Source: Flavobacterium sp. SUN052 (GTDB lineage: Bacteria > Bacteroidota > Bacteroidia > Flavobacteriales > Flavobacteriaceae). Taken from it: DNA of 64,000 nt. Under the pieces are notes generated by a model. It had not been told where the DNA came from. It worked only from the letters and a program-made list of their open reading frames with translations, and made no database searches. A program made the position numbers and the translations under genes. The stretch is taken from contig NZ_JAPQNS010000001.1 of assembly GCF_028867935.1 (NCBI RefSeq), positions 1,240,001 through 1,304,000 on the forward strand, written 5' to 3'. Numbering within the stretch: position 1 is the stretch's first letter; each line of letters starts with the position of its first letter. Of the stretch, positions 35,940-45,016 are shown piece after piece.

Positions 35940-36873
35940 ACCCGAAGGGCACCATTCGCCGATTCCGTTTAGTGTGTTGTTTCTGGGCGTTGGCTCGGCC
36001 ACACCCATGCCAGGGCGGCATCAGACTGCCCAGTTACTGACGTACCAGAACGATCTGTTTTTGATCGATTGTGGCGAAGCGACGCAATATCGCTTGATTG
36101 AACAGCGCGTTCGACCTGGTCGATTGCGCTATATTTTTATCAGTCACCTGCACGGCGATCATTATTTCGGATTGGCGCCCCTGCTGTCGAGCCTGAACTT
36201 GAGTGGCCGAACAGAAGATTTGTTTCTATTTGGGCCGCGCGGGCTGGATGAAGTGCTGACAACGATCTTTCGCGTGTCGGATGCCCGACTCAACTTTCCG
36301 TTGCATTTTCAGGCAATTGACCCCAGTGAACCTTCGCTATTGGTTGATCTGCCCCACCTGACCGTAACGAGTATTCCTCTCGATCACCGAATTGCCTGTA
36401 CCGGCTTTCTGTTCAGAGAAAAACCGCCCCTGCCCAAACTCCTTCGGGAGTTGTTACCCCCTGATGTACCCGTGTCGGCACTTAAACAATTGAAACGGGG
36501 CGACGATGTGCTGGACGAAACGGGTAACGTTCGTTTTGCCGCAGCTGACTATACGGTTCCTGGCCCACCCGCCCGGAGTTATGCCTTTTGCTCCGATACG
36601 CGTTATTTTCCGCCCATAATCGATCAGATTCGGGGCGTCGATCTGCTGTATCATGAAGCCACCTTCATGGATGATAACGCTGAGCGTGCTAATCAGGTGT
36701 ACCATTCTACGGCGAGTGAGGCTGCTACTGTGGCCCAAAAAGCGGAAGTGGGCCGGTTGCTGATTGGCCACTTTTCGTCGCGCTACAAGCAGTTTGACGG
36801 CTTTTTAGCAGAAGCTCGCTCAGTTTTTTCGGAGTCAGACCTCGCTGTCGAAGGACAACATATTGATATTTGA
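35899..36873 (+). CDS. rnz: Ribonuclease Z
   Basis: A metallo-beta-lactamase-fold endonuclease that trims the 3' end of tRNA precursors. The 324-residue length is standard. The zinc site HLHGDH (83-88) and later histidines in PLDHRIACTGF and IGHFSSRY are present, and the N-terminal VLFLGVGSATP matches the family. The ATG at 35899 gives a 24-residue extension and a 41-base overlap with the STAS gene; internal GTG/TTG codons around 35972 would give a shorter, more canonical start. The start is therefore uncertain. Confidence 0.92.
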   Translation: MTENTELARNPNHEPEGHHSPIPFSVLFLGVGSATPMPGRHQTAQLLTYQNDLFLIDCGEATQYRLIEQRVRPGRLRYIFISHLHGDHYFGLAPLLSSLNLSGRTEDLFLFGPRGLDEVLTTIFRVSDARLNFPLHFQAIDPSEPSLLVDLPHLTVTSIPLDHRIACTGFLFREKPPLPKLLRELLPPDVPVSALKQLKRGDDVLDETGNVRFAAADYTVPGPPARSYAFCSDTRYFPPIIDQIRGVDLLYHEATFMDDNAERANQVYHSTASEAATVAQKAEVGRLLIGHFSSRYKQFDGFLAEARSVFSESDLAVEGQHIDI

Positions 36874-36899
36874 ACCATTACCTTTTGCAAAACCCTACG

Positions 36900-37715
36900 A
36901 TGCTTTCGATTCGACTTGGATTTTTAGAAATTGGCTGGCTCGATGTGCTCGATGTGGCATTGGTAGCTGTGTTGCTTTACCAAATCTATAACCTCGTTCG
37001 GGGCAGCATTGCCAGTCGGGTATTCGTTGGCTATCTACTGGTATATTTAGTGTATCTGGTCGTTAAGGCGCTTCGGCTTCAACTGCTGACCACTATCCTG
37101 GAGTATTTTATCAGCGTTGGGGCGCTGGCGCTGATTATTATCTTTCAACAGGAAATTCGTCGGTTTCTGCTCCTGATTGGTAAGTCGACCAATGCAATGA
37201 ACAACCGGTACATACGGCGCTGGCTGCTCCGACAACCCGTTGCTGAGGAGCCTCTATTGCTGCTTAAACCAGTGTTAGATGCGGCTAAAGTGATTTCTGA
37301 AGAGTTTGCCGGTGGCCTGATCGTGGTCCAGAAGAATGACGATCTTGAAAAATATGCCTTATCCGGTGAAAGTATTAACGCTGACCTGTCTAAAACCCTG
37401 TTGCTGGCGATTTTTGGTCAGTACAGCCCGCTCCACGATGGAGCCGTAATATTGTCGGGGGGGCGCATCCGGGCAGCCCGTTGTATTTTGCCCGTTTCCG
37501 ACGATGCAGATATTCCGGTTGCGCTAGGGTTTCGCCATCGGGCGGGTATTGGCATGAGTGAAGCTACCGATGCCGCCGTGCTGGTTATATCCGAAGAAAC
37601 CGGCCGTATCTCCTTAGCAATAGATGGCGAGTTAGCCATGAATCTAAGTTTGTCGGATCTCGAATCTCGCCTGCAAGCGTACCTCAAACAAACCGCCGTG
37701 AAGCTCAAAGAGTGA
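36900..37715 (+). CDS. cdaA: Diadenylate cyclase CdaA (c-di-AMP synthase)
   Basis: A 271-residue membrane-bound cyclase that makes the second messenger c-di-AMP from two ATP. It has three N-terminal helices (about 15-95) and a DAC domain with the DGA motif (180-182, in LHDGAVIL) and RHR motif (212-214, in FRHRAGIG). The start is ATG at 36900; a TTG at 36870 would overlap rnz. It is the last gene of the purC group, and its stop lies within the left arm of a strong terminator. Confidence 0.92.
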   Translation: MLSIRLGFLEIGWLDVLDVALVAVLLYQIYNLVRGSIASRVFVGYLLVYLVYLVVKALRLQLLTTILEYFISVGALALIIIFQQEIRRFLLLIGKSTNAMNNRYIRRWLLRQPVAEEPLLLLKPVLDAAKVISEEFAGGLIVVQKNDDLEKYALSGESINADLSKTLLLAIFGQYSPLHDGAVILSGGRIRAARCILPVSDDADIPVALGFRHRAGIGMSEATDAAVLVISEETGRISLAIDGELAMNLSLSDLESRLQAYLKQTAVKLKE

Positions 37716-37748
37716 GGAGTACTTGGGCTTTAGGCACTCCTCACTCTT
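37708..37748. terminator. Bidirectional terminator between cdaA and the DUF4332 gene
   Basis: AAGAGTGAGGAGT and ACTCCTCACTCTT form a perfect 13-bp stem with a 15-base loop between convergent genes. The left arm includes the cdaA stop codon. Confidence 0.75.
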
Positions 37749-37754
37749 CGTTTA

Positions 37755-38162
37755 TTAATACTCCAACATGCCCGGCAACGACTTGGCCTGATCGACGAAG
37801 TTCGCAACCTGATCAATAGAGGGGGGACGTTGAGTTAATTGACGTTTTGAGTTGATGGCGATCAGGTTCGCGTGCAGATTAGCTGGCACACGCTGGGCTA
37901 ATTCTTTCACTGTGTCAACTCCAGCTTCTTCCATCAGGTCACTATAAACCCGTCCGATGCCTTTTACGCGGGCAAGATCGGCGCGGTTTGCTAGATCAAG
38001 AATTACTGCTGCATTAACACCTATTGTTTGACTTAATTCTTTGCGACCTTCCGGCGTTTTTGTCACGTCGAGCAACTCGTCGCTGTTGCCCAATCCTTGG
38101 GCTTTCAACATGTTTAGTACGGCATCGGTAATGCCTTTCAGTTCGCCTAAGTTTACGCTCAT
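37755..38162 (-). CDS. DUF4332 helix-hairpin-helix protein
   Basis: A 135-residue protein made of two helix-hairpin-helix units, ELKGITDAVLNMLKAQGLGNSDELL and ARVKGIGRVYSDLMEEAGVDTVKELA, as in DUF4332 proteins. Such units often bind DNA without sequence specificity, but the family has no firm role. I chose the Met at 38162 (MSVNLGEL), as homologues start there. It converges on cdaA and lies 64 bases downstream of a small conserved-looking gene on the same strand. Confidence 0.75.
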   Translation of the reverse strand: MSVNLGELKGITDAVLNMLKAQGLGNSDELLDVTKTPEGRKELSQTIGVNAAVILDLANRADLARVKGIGRVYSDLMEEAGVDTVKELAQRVPANLHANLIAINSKRQLTQRPPSIDQVANFVDQAKSLPGMLEY

Positions 38163-38226
38163 AGCTGGGAAAAGTTTGGGTAACAAATAACATAACCTGA
38201 CCTTCAGGTTGCTTTCGATCTACAAA

Positions 38227-38403
38227 CTAACGCAAATGATGCATTCTTCGGACATTATTTATTAAAAATTTTTTCAATGTTGTAAAACTGTCTGGATGAA
38301 CCTTCTCGAATAAGGATTTCCACTCAGTGTAAAGGGTCGGGTTGTGGACCCTAAAATGCTCAGCATTTACATGCTTAAGTGTCAGATAATCATCAAATTG
38401 CAT
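38227..38403 (-). CDS. Small 58-residue protein of unknown function
   Basis: A 58-codon frame from ATG (38403) to TAG encodes a charged, helical protein: MQFDDYLTLKHVNAEHFRV, then HNPTLYTEWKSLFEKVHPDS, ending FLINNVRRMHHLR. The pattern (W-x-x-LF, HP-D-SF, K-FLIN-x-RR) looks like a small cytosolic protein common in Cytophagales, recalled rather than checked. It has regular codon use and sits 64 bases upstream of the DUF4332 gene on the same strand. It is shorter than usual ORF cut-offs and easily missed. Confidence 0.6.
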   Translation of the reverse strand: MQFDDYLTLKHVNAEHFRVHNPTLYTEWKSLFEKVHPDSFTTLKKFLINNVRRMHHLR

Positions 38404-38917
38404 AATTTATATTCGTTTTAAAAGATGTGATATGCTGTGGTTTATTCTTACAAAAAAGTTTGCAGCTAAATGTTAAGTACTTTTGTGTAAAATTTAGTCA
38501 AAAAGTTGAATTAGTAACCTGAAGTTAACAAATTAAAATTTGATACCACTGAAGCCCGCAATTAAACTCTCATTTTTCGCCTTGATAACCATGCTCAGGC
38601 AACGTCAAAACCGAGCCGCGTGAGACGCTTAAGCTGGTCAAAAACAGGGCGTACTTTGCCCTTTTGGATTGCCTTCCGATGAGCAAATAACTCAGATAAA
38701 AGCCGGACTGTTTAAATGTATTTATATTGTCGAAAAATAGATTGATAAGTATCCAATGTATGAAAATTATTTATTAATAAAAGCAAAAAGACCTCTGTAA
38801 ATATCACTACGGAAATTGGCAGGTGGAGGGGATAAGTTAGATGTTAAAATGAACAATAAAGCATGAATAGATTAGTGGATAGAATGCACTAATGATGCTT
38901 ATAAACTATATAACACC

Positions 38918-38951
38918 AAAAAAAACCTGTGCGCAGGAGCACACAGGTTTT
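38918..38951 (-). terminator. Hairpin terminator downstream of the UDP-glucuronate decarboxylase gene
   Basis: AAAACCTGTG and CACAGGTTTT form a 10-bp stem; on the minus strand it is followed by eight T. It would end the ugd-decarboxylase transcripts about 170 bases past the last stop. Confidence 0.7.
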
Positions 38952-39058
38952 CGTCAGACAGCTAAAGGTGTAATGCCTATTGCATTCACTTTGACAAAGT
39001 TATGCAAATTTTTGTGACTAATTGAGTCACGTAATTTTTTTTTGACTGCCTGCTAATC

Positions 39059-39110
39059 AACTAGTTAGTCGCTTATTATTATAGGCAAAATAGGTTACTA
39101 ACTAGTTAGT
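39059..39110. promoter_or_regulatory. Orphan TetR-operator-like palindrome and partial copy
   Basis: ACTAACTAGTTAGT (39097-39110) is a perfect 14-bp palindrome. The 11-mer AACTAGTTAGT recurs at 39059-39069 and 39100-39110. Such sites usually sit before TetR-family regulator or efflux genes, yet here they lie in the 3' region of the decarboxylase gene with no such gene nearby. Confidence 0.35.
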
Positions 39111-39121
39111 TAGATATAGTC

Positions 39122-40102
39122 CTACTTTTTTGAAAACTCACGGTGATAAGCGGCTTTATAAAGCTCTTCTTCCGGTAAACTTTTAAAGTACGCGTAGGTA
39201 ATCGCCAGGCCTTCAGCCCGCGACACTTTAGGCTCCCATCCCAGCAATTCTTTAGCCCGGGTAATATCGGGTTTTCGCTGCTTAGGGTCGTCCATTGGCA
39301 GCGGTTTAAAGATCAGTTGCTGCGTGGTGCCGGTAAGTTTGATGATTTCCTCACCGAACTCTTTAATGGTGATTTCAGCGGGGTTTCCCACGTTAACCGG
39401 ATAAACGTAATCGCTCAGCAACAAACGGTATATGCCTTCAACAAGGTCATCTACATAACAGAAAGAGCGCGTTTGGCTACCATCTCCAAATACGGTCAGA
39501 TCTTCGCCACGAAGTGCCTGGCCAATAAAGGCGGGCAACACACGACCGTCGTTCAGGCGCATCCGGGGACCATACGTGTTAAAGATTCGGACAATCCGCG
39601 TTTCTACGTTGTGATATGTGTGGTAAGCCATGGTAATGGCCTCTTGAAACCGCTTAGCTTCGTCGTAAACACCCCGCGGGCCAATTGGATTTACATTACC
39701 CCAATAGTCTTCGTTTTGGGGGTGTACGTTAGGATCTCCGTACACTTCGGACGTTGACGCAATCAGAACCCGCGCATTTTTTACCCGCGCCAGACCAAGG
39801 CAATTGTGAATACCCAGTGACCCTACCTTCAGCGTTTGAATCGGAATCTTGAGGTAATCAATTGGGCTTGCCGGTGAGGCAAAGTGCAGGATATAGTCCA
39901 GTTCGCCCGGTACGTGGATGAACTTGGATACATCGTGATGATAAAACTCAAAATTGGGCAGGTGGAACAGGTGCTCGATATTCCGAATGTCGCCTGTGAT
40001 GAGGTTATCCATGGCAATCACATGGGATCCCTCTTTAATGAATCGGTCGCACAAATGGGACCCTAAAAATCCGGCTCCGCCGGTGATAAGAACTCGTTTC
40101 AT
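39122..40102 (-). CDS. UDP-glucuronic acid decarboxylase (UDP-xylose synthase)
   Basis: A 326-residue SDR enzyme with the nucleotide motif [10 protein letters not shown] (8-17), conserved STSEVYG (116-122) and catalytic YDEAK (Y146, K150). The segment [15 protein letters not shown] is diagnostic of UXS. It converts UDP-glucuronate to UDP-xylose and CO2 for surface polysaccharides. It follows the UDP-glucose dehydrogenase gene on the same strand after 92 bases, giving the complete route UDP-glucose to UDP-glucuronate to UDP-xylose. Confidence 0.93.
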   Translation of the reverse strand: MKRVLITGGAGFLGSHLCDRFIKEGSHVIAMDNLITGDIRNIEHLFHLPNFEFYHHDVSKFIHVPGELDYILHFASPASPIDYLKIPIQTLKVGSLGIHNCLGLARVKNARVLIASTSEVYGDPNVHPQNEDYWGNVNPIGPRGVYDEAKRFQEAITMAYHTYHNVETRIVRIFNTYGPRMRLNDGRVLPAFIGQALRGEDLTVFGDGSQTRSFCYVDDLVEGIYRLLLSDYVYPVNVGNPAEITIKEFGEEIIKLTGTTQQLIFKPLPMDDPKQRKPDITRAKELLGWEPKVSRAEGLAITYAYFKSLPEEELYKAAYHREFSKK

Positions 40103-40194
40103 AATTCAGTGAACAGCCAGCAGCCAACAGCCGACAGTTTGATTAACGCTGCAGGCTGAGGCTGAAAACTGCAAATTAGTTAATTGGACACTCG

Positions 40195-41523
40195 TTAAAC
40201 TGTTGGCTGCTTACTATTCACTGTTTCGCGACCGATGCTGTAGTAAGTATACCCCATTTCCTGCATCTGGTCGAGCTCGTACACGTTACGACCGTCAAAA
40301 ATGACTTTATTTTTGAGAAGCAGGTTCATTTTATCAAAATCAGGCGTGCGGAACAGGGGCCACTCGGTCATGATCACGAGTGCATCGGCATCATCCAAAG
40401 CTGCATACGACGTGTGTGCGTAGCTAATCTGGTTGCCCATCACATTACGCACATTATCCATTGCTTCGGGGTCGTAAGCCGTAATTTTGGCTCCAGCCGC
40501 CAGCAACGCCCGAATATTGTCGAGAGCCGGGGCTTCGCGAATATCGTCGGTGTAAGGTTTAAACGCCAGTCCCCAGATGGCAATGGTCTTGCCTTTCAGA
40601 TTGCCATCGAAAAACTCGTTGATTAGGGGAAGCAGTTTTGTTTTCTGCTCGTTGTTCACATCCATTACCGACTGGAGCACCTTGAAATCGTAATTGAAAT
40701 CTTTGGCTGTTTTGGCCAGTGCCTGGACGTCTTTGGGAAAACAACTTCCGCCATAACCAATACCTGCAAACAGGAATCGCTTTCCAATACGACTGTCGGT
40801 TCCTATACCGCGACGAATATCGTCAACGTTGGCACCAGCCAGTTCGCACAGGTTAGCGATTTCGTTCATAAAGGTGATCTTGGTGGCCAGGAAAGCATTG
40901 GCTGCATATTTTGTCATTTCTGCCGAACGCTCGTCCATAAAAATCACGGGATTGCCCTGCCGAACCAAGGGAGCATACAAGCGGTTCATCACCGACTTTG
41001 CCTTGTCAGACTTTGTGCCAATCACAACCCGGTCGGGTTTCATGAAGTCTTCAACGGCTACTCCTTCGCGCAAAAACTCTGGATTGGAAACCACATCAAA
41101 GTCCACCTTGGCATTTTTCACGATACAGGCGTGGACCTTCTCGGCCGTACCTACAGGAACAGTGCTTTTATCAACGATGACGGCATACTGCGACAAGATG
41201 GGTCCCAAGTCGTCGGCTACTTTTAAAATATATTTGAGGTCAGCAGAGCCATCTTCGCCGGGAGGAGTTGGCAGGGCCAGAAAAATGACTTCGGCACCTT
41301 TGATGCCCTCGGCCAGATTAGTTGTGAATTTTAGACGGCCTTCTTCAACATTACGGTAGAAGAGAACATCAAGACCTGGCTCAAAAATAGGGATAATCCC
41401 GTTGTTCAATTTTTCAACTTTTCGTTCGTCGATGTCAACACATGTAACCTGATTTCCCGTTTCGGCGAAACAAGTTCCCGTGACAAGCCCGACGTAACCA
41501 GTACCAACGACTGCAATTTTCAT
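40195..41523 (-). CDS. ugd: UDP-glucose 6-dehydrogenase
   Basis: A 442-residue enzyme oxidising UDP-glucose to UDP-glucuronate with two NAD. It has the Rossmann start AVVGTGYVGL, the domain-joining helix with KYAANAFLATKITFMNEIA, and the catalytic Cys in GYGGSCFPKD (C261). The C-terminal domain holds WGLAFKPYTDDIREAPA. It lies directly upstream of the decarboxylase gene. On the minus strand a TATTTTTG box near 41600 could be its -7 element, but no matching -33 is seen. Confidence 0.94.
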   Translation of the reverse strand: MKIAVVGTGYVGLVTGTCFAETGNQVTCVDIDERKVEKLNNGIIPIFEPGLDVLFYRNVEEGRLKFTTNLAEGIKGAEVIFLALPTPPGEDGSADLKYILKVADDLGPILSQYAVIVDKSTVPVGTAEKVHACIVKNAKVDFDVVSNPEFLREGVAVEDFMKPDRVVIGTKSDKAKSVMNRLYAPLVRQGNPVIFMDERSAEMTKYAANAFLATKITFMNEIANLCELAGANVDDIRRGIGTDSRIGKRFLFAGIGYGGSCFPKDVQALAKTAKDFNYDFKVLQSVMDVNNEQKTKLLPLINEFFDGNLKGKTIAIWGLAFKPYTDDIREAPALDNIRALLAAGAKITAYDPEAMDNVRNVMGNQISYAHTSYAALDDADALVIMTEWPLFRTPDFDKMNLLLKNKVIFDGRNVYELDQMQEMGYTYYSIGRETVNSKQPTV

Positions 41524-41897
41524 ATACGTAAATTAATGTTGTAATTCGGTTGTATGGCGGTTTTTGTATTTTTTTGATACGTCCGCTTTTAGCTGCAAAA
41601 ATAGATGTTTTACAGTAATGGCTGACGTATGCCTTTTTTATGACGCATTCAGAAAGATAAAGTAATGACCAATCTCGTAACTTACGATGGGTCGAATTGG
41701 CACAGACAGTGCTGTAAATGCCCTTATAAGCGGCTCAGACGCGGCATTGACAACTATTGACTGGAGGATTCTAAAATTTAGCGAATGGCAGGGTATTTGG
41801 TGAAGGTCTGATTAATAACTTACCTCAGGTGAGAATCGTTATAGCTGTAGATCTAGTAGAATACACTTCGTCATTTACTACATTAGAACAACTTTTT
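41524..41897. other. Intergenic region with a possible sigma-54-like element
   Basis: A 374-base gap between divergent genes. TGGCAC-AGACA-GTGCT at 41698-41713 fits the -24 and -12 GC positions of a sigma-54 promoter, but it stands about 185 bases before the dehydrogenase start and could be chance. I see no coding frame worth naming. Confidence 0.3.
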
Positions 41898-43064
41898 ATG
41901 ATTACTGAAATTGCAGAAAACAAAGGCAGTTCCGTCGCCGAGGTCGCCGAATTGATTACCCAGTCGGTGCGGGACTTTGCCCGTCAGTATATTAAACCCC
42001 ACGTACGGGAGTGGGACGAATCCCAATTTTTCCCGGCGGATATTTTTCATCAACTGGGGGAACTTGGTGTAATGGGAATGCTTGTTCCCGAGCAGTATGG
42101 TGGATCTGGCCTGAATTACCGTGCCTATGTATCGGCTATTGTCGAACTGTCGCGGGTGTGTGGTGGCGTTGGCCTGTCGATGGCTGCTCATAACTCGCTA
42201 TGCACCAACCATATTTTAATGTTTGGTGACGAAAACCAGAAAAGCGCCTACCTGCCCCGCCTGGCATCGGGTGAATGGATTGGGGCATGGGGGCTTACTG
42301 AGCCCAACACGGGTTCTGATGCCGGAAACATGCGCACCACTGCCGTTCAGGAAGCTTCAGGAGATTGGGTACTGAATGGGGCAAAAAACTTCATTACGCA
42401 TGGCCGGAGTGGGCATGTTGCCGTGGTAATTGCCCGAACAGGCGAGCCCAACACGCCCCATAATGCCACCGCTTTTGTAATTGAACGGGGCACTCCCGGT
42501 TTCGCTGGTGGGAAAAAAGAAGACAAACTGGGTATGCGGGCATCAGAAACAGCCGAAATGATTTTCGACAATTGCCGGATTCCCGATAGCCAGCGACTAG
42601 GCGAAGTTGGCGAGGGATTTGTTCAATCGTTGAAAGTGCTGGATGGTGGCCGGATTTCGATTGCAGCCCTGAGTCTGGGTATTGCCTACGGAGCTTACGA
42701 TGCTGCCCTGCAATACGCTAAAGAGCGGCAGCAGTTTGGGCAGCCTATCGCTAATTTTCAGGCAATAGGTTTTAAACTGGCCGATTTAGCGACTCAAATT
42801 GAAGCAGCCAAGCTCCTGACGTACCAGGCTGCCGATATGAAGGATGCTAAAAAGAACACAACCATAGAATCGGCAATGGCCAAGTTGTTTGCCTCCGAAG
42901 CAGCGGTTCACGTAGCCAACGAAGCCGTTCAAATTTTTGGCGGCTACGGATACATTAAAGATTTTCCGGTGGAAAAATTCTACCGCGATGCGAAACTTTG
43001 CACCATTGGTGAGGGCACCAGCGAAATTCAGAAGCTGGTTATTTCTAGGGGAATATTGAAATAG
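41898..43064 (+). CDS. Acyl-CoA dehydrogenase
   Basis: A 388-residue flavoenzyme of the short/branched-chain acyl-CoA dehydrogenase family. It has WGLTEPNTGSDAGNMRT (FAD contacts), the middle beta-domain, and C-terminal helices with QIFGGYGYIKDFPVEKFYRDAK and the catalytic Glu region IGEGTSEIQ (E372). I chose ATG at 41898 because the upstream in-frame codons do not resemble the family. It introduces the first double bond in acyl-CoA breakdown. It stands alone. Confidence 0.92.
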   Translation: MITEIAENKGSSVAEVAELITQSVRDFARQYIKPHVREWDESQFFPADIFHQLGELGVMGMLVPEQYGGSGLNYRAYVSAIVELSRVCGGVGLSMAAHNSLCTNHILMFGDENQKSAYLPRLASGEWIGAWGLTEPNTGSDAGNMRTTAVQEASGDWVLNGAKNFITHGRSGHVAVVIARTGEPNTPHNATAFVIERGTPGFAGGKKEDKLGMRASETAEMIFDNCRIPDSQRLGEVGEGFVQSLKVLDGGRISIAALSLGIAYGAYDAALQYAKERQQFGQPIANFQAIGFKLADLATQIEAAKLLTYQAADMKDAKKNTTIESAMAKLFASEAAVHVANEAVQIFGGYGYIKDFPVEKFYRDAKLCTIGEGTSEIQKLVISRGILK

Positions 43065-43074
43065 GAGGTTGAGT

Positions 43075-43134
43075 CACGGAGTTACGCAGAGATACACAGA
43101 GATTTAAAGAATCTTTCTCTGTGCAACTCCGCGC
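43075..43134. repeat. Inverted repeat of the CACGGAGTTACGCAGAG type between convergent genes
   Basis: GGAGTT and CACAGAGA on the left pair with TCTCTGTG and AACTCC on the right. The sequence resembles dispersed palindromic elements often seen between genes in Bacteroidota. Here it may also serve as a terminator for both neighbours. Confidence 0.55.
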
Positions 43135-43144
43135 TTCTCTACGT

Positions 43145-44194
43145 CTATAGTTTGCTCAAAAAAGCCATCGTATCGACGCCATCTGCATAATCACTTAAGC
43201 CGGGGTGCTGGGTTTGTCCAAAAGGGACACTGCCCGGATACCATCCTTTGGCAGAGGCCACTACCTGAATTTTGTCAGCTTGTTTAGTAAGTATGGCGGT
43301 TGCCTCATCCAAGTCACGATAGGTCTGGTAATGGACTACGGAGATTGGCGAAACCAGGCTTTCGCTTTCGGTTAACAACAAAAAGCCATTGTCGTAATGG
43401 TGAACCCGGTTTACCAGATAAATTGACTTGTTGTAATCGTAGTTATTGACCCATTTGCTCAAGTGACGATAGGTCGGGGCCAGTGGGTCCAGCGTTTGTA
43501 GAAGCGGGACAAAATCGTAGGGTTGTGAGCCAGGGATTTGACTATCAAACCCTTCTGGAACAAGGAGAGATGACACATTGCGGCACCCCAGCCCGAAATA
43601 TGACAGTATATCGTCACCCAATTTAGCGAACTCATCGGGTCCTTCTTCACCCATCAGCAGCCCTACTGACGTTCGATTCCGCCGGATAATATGGGGGCGC
43701 TTACCAAAATAATAGTCAAAGTACCGGGCCGTGTTATCGCTTCCCGTAGCAATGAATGCATCAGCGGCATTGAGCCGTTCGGCAATGGTAATACGCTCCG
43801 CAAAACCAGGATTTATGTCAGTGATTTTTTGTATTAAATATTGGATTAATACTAAATCCTGACTGCTTGTTTTAGCTAATATTTTGTGGCCACTAATAAG
43901 CACACACAACATATCATGGAAGCCTACCGCCGGAATATTGCCGGCCATAGCCACACCAATAGTTTTAGGTTCGGTCGGTTCGGGGTTGTAAGAAGCTAGC
44001 CAAGCCGTTAAATTTTCGGCCGTGAGCATATCGTGGGCGATAGCCGCAAGCGCTTTGGCATTATTTTCGGGCGTGAACCAGTTATTGAAATAATTAGCCC
44101 GGCGGCAGATTTCTTCACGTTCGGGAGCTGATTCTGGTGAGCGAAGATAGTCGCCGAGGGCAATAAACGTATGAAGTCGTTCGGATTGTTGCAT
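43145..44194 (-). CDS. Acyl-CoA reductase (LuxC-like)
   Basis: A 349-residue aldehyde-dehydrogenase-fold protein of the LuxC acyl-CoA reductase family, which reduces acyl-CoA or acyl-protein to aldehyde with NADPH. It carries VAMAGNIPAVGFHDMLCVL, the catalytic Cys in YFGLGCRNVSSL and the late GQTQHPGLSDYADGVD. It is shorter than LuxC itself but fits the Bacteroidota form. It is divergent from the ferredoxin gene across a 176-base gap. Confidence 0.82.
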   Translation of the reverse strand: MQQSERLHTFIALGDYLRSPESAPEREEICRRANYFNNWFTPENNAKALAAIAHDMLTAENLTAWLASYNPEPTEPKTIGVAMAGNIPAVGFHDMLCVLISGHKILAKTSSQDLVLIQYLIQKITDINPGFAERITIAERLNAADAFIATGSDNTARYFDYYFGKRPHIIRRNRTSVGLLMGEEGPDEFAKLGDDILSYFGLGCRNVSSLLVPEGFDSQIPGSQPYDFVPLLQTLDPLAPTYRHLSKWVNNYDYNKSIYLVNRVHHYDNGFLLLTESESLVSPISVVHYQTYRDLDEATAILTKQADKIQVVASAKGWYPGSVPFGQTQHPGLSDYADGVDTMAFLSKL

Positions 44195-44283
44195 ATCAAA
44201 AAAACTGGACCCGATTCGGTATAATTAGAATAGGCCCCCGGTTCAGGAGGTGACAGGCCTATGCAGTCAACCTTAAAATTTAA

Positions 44284-44721
<438 letters not shown>

Positions 44722-44745
44722 GTAAACCCTTTTTTGCGTTATTCC

Positions 44746-44779
44746 AAGAGCCAACCTGTAAAAAGTTGGCTCTTTTTTT
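44746..44779 (+). terminator. Terminator after the ferredoxin gene
   Basis: AAGAGCCAAC pairs with GTTGGCTCTT, followed by a T-run. A typical intrinsic terminator 25 bases past the stop. Confidence 0.88.
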
Positions 44780-44936
44780 GTCCCAAAAGCACTGAATTGT
44801 ATTTTTTTGAAAGTTAAATTATTGGTAAAATTCTAAAAATTTTTGCCATTTTTTGTATTATGTGGTTGAATAATATAGGACTTCTAACAAAATTGGCCTA
44901 AAATCAACCAAAACAGGTTTTGTTGCATATTAGCCT

Positions 44937-44968
44937 ATTGCATGATTAATTTTTTGTCATAACCTTTG
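44937..44968 (+). promoter_or_regulatory. Near-consensus promoter for the porin-amt operon
   Basis: ATTG (44937-44940), a 19-base spacer and TAACCTTTG (44960-44968) resemble the -33/-7 pair with one extra base in the -7 box. Transcription would start about 43 bases before the porin ATG. Confidence 0.5.
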
Positions 44969-45016
44969 CAGTGTTCAATTATAATTGGCAAAACCACTAA
45001 ATTACCAAAGGAAATT

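Larger units (their letters stand above)
38404..39121. other. AT-rich intergenic region, 718 bases
   Basis: No coding frame I can support. It holds the terminator at 38918-38951, an inverted repeat GTGACT-AATTG-AGTCAC (39014-39030), a pair of TetR-operator-like repeats near 39059-39110, and an isolated TACTTTTG promoter-like box near 38477 on the plus strand. The rest is plain AT-rich sequence. Confidence 0.5.

Noticed and set aside
41698..41713. A second sigma-54 promoter before the acyl-CoA dehydrogenase gene
   Set aside because: The match is weaker at -12, it lies about 185 bases from the start, and no enhancer-like repeat is near. Noted only within the intergenic entry.
43075..43134. Repeated GAGTTACGCAGAGATACACAGAG read as a possible CRISPR remnant
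   Set aside because: It is a single inverted repeat with no spacer array and no cas gene nearby.
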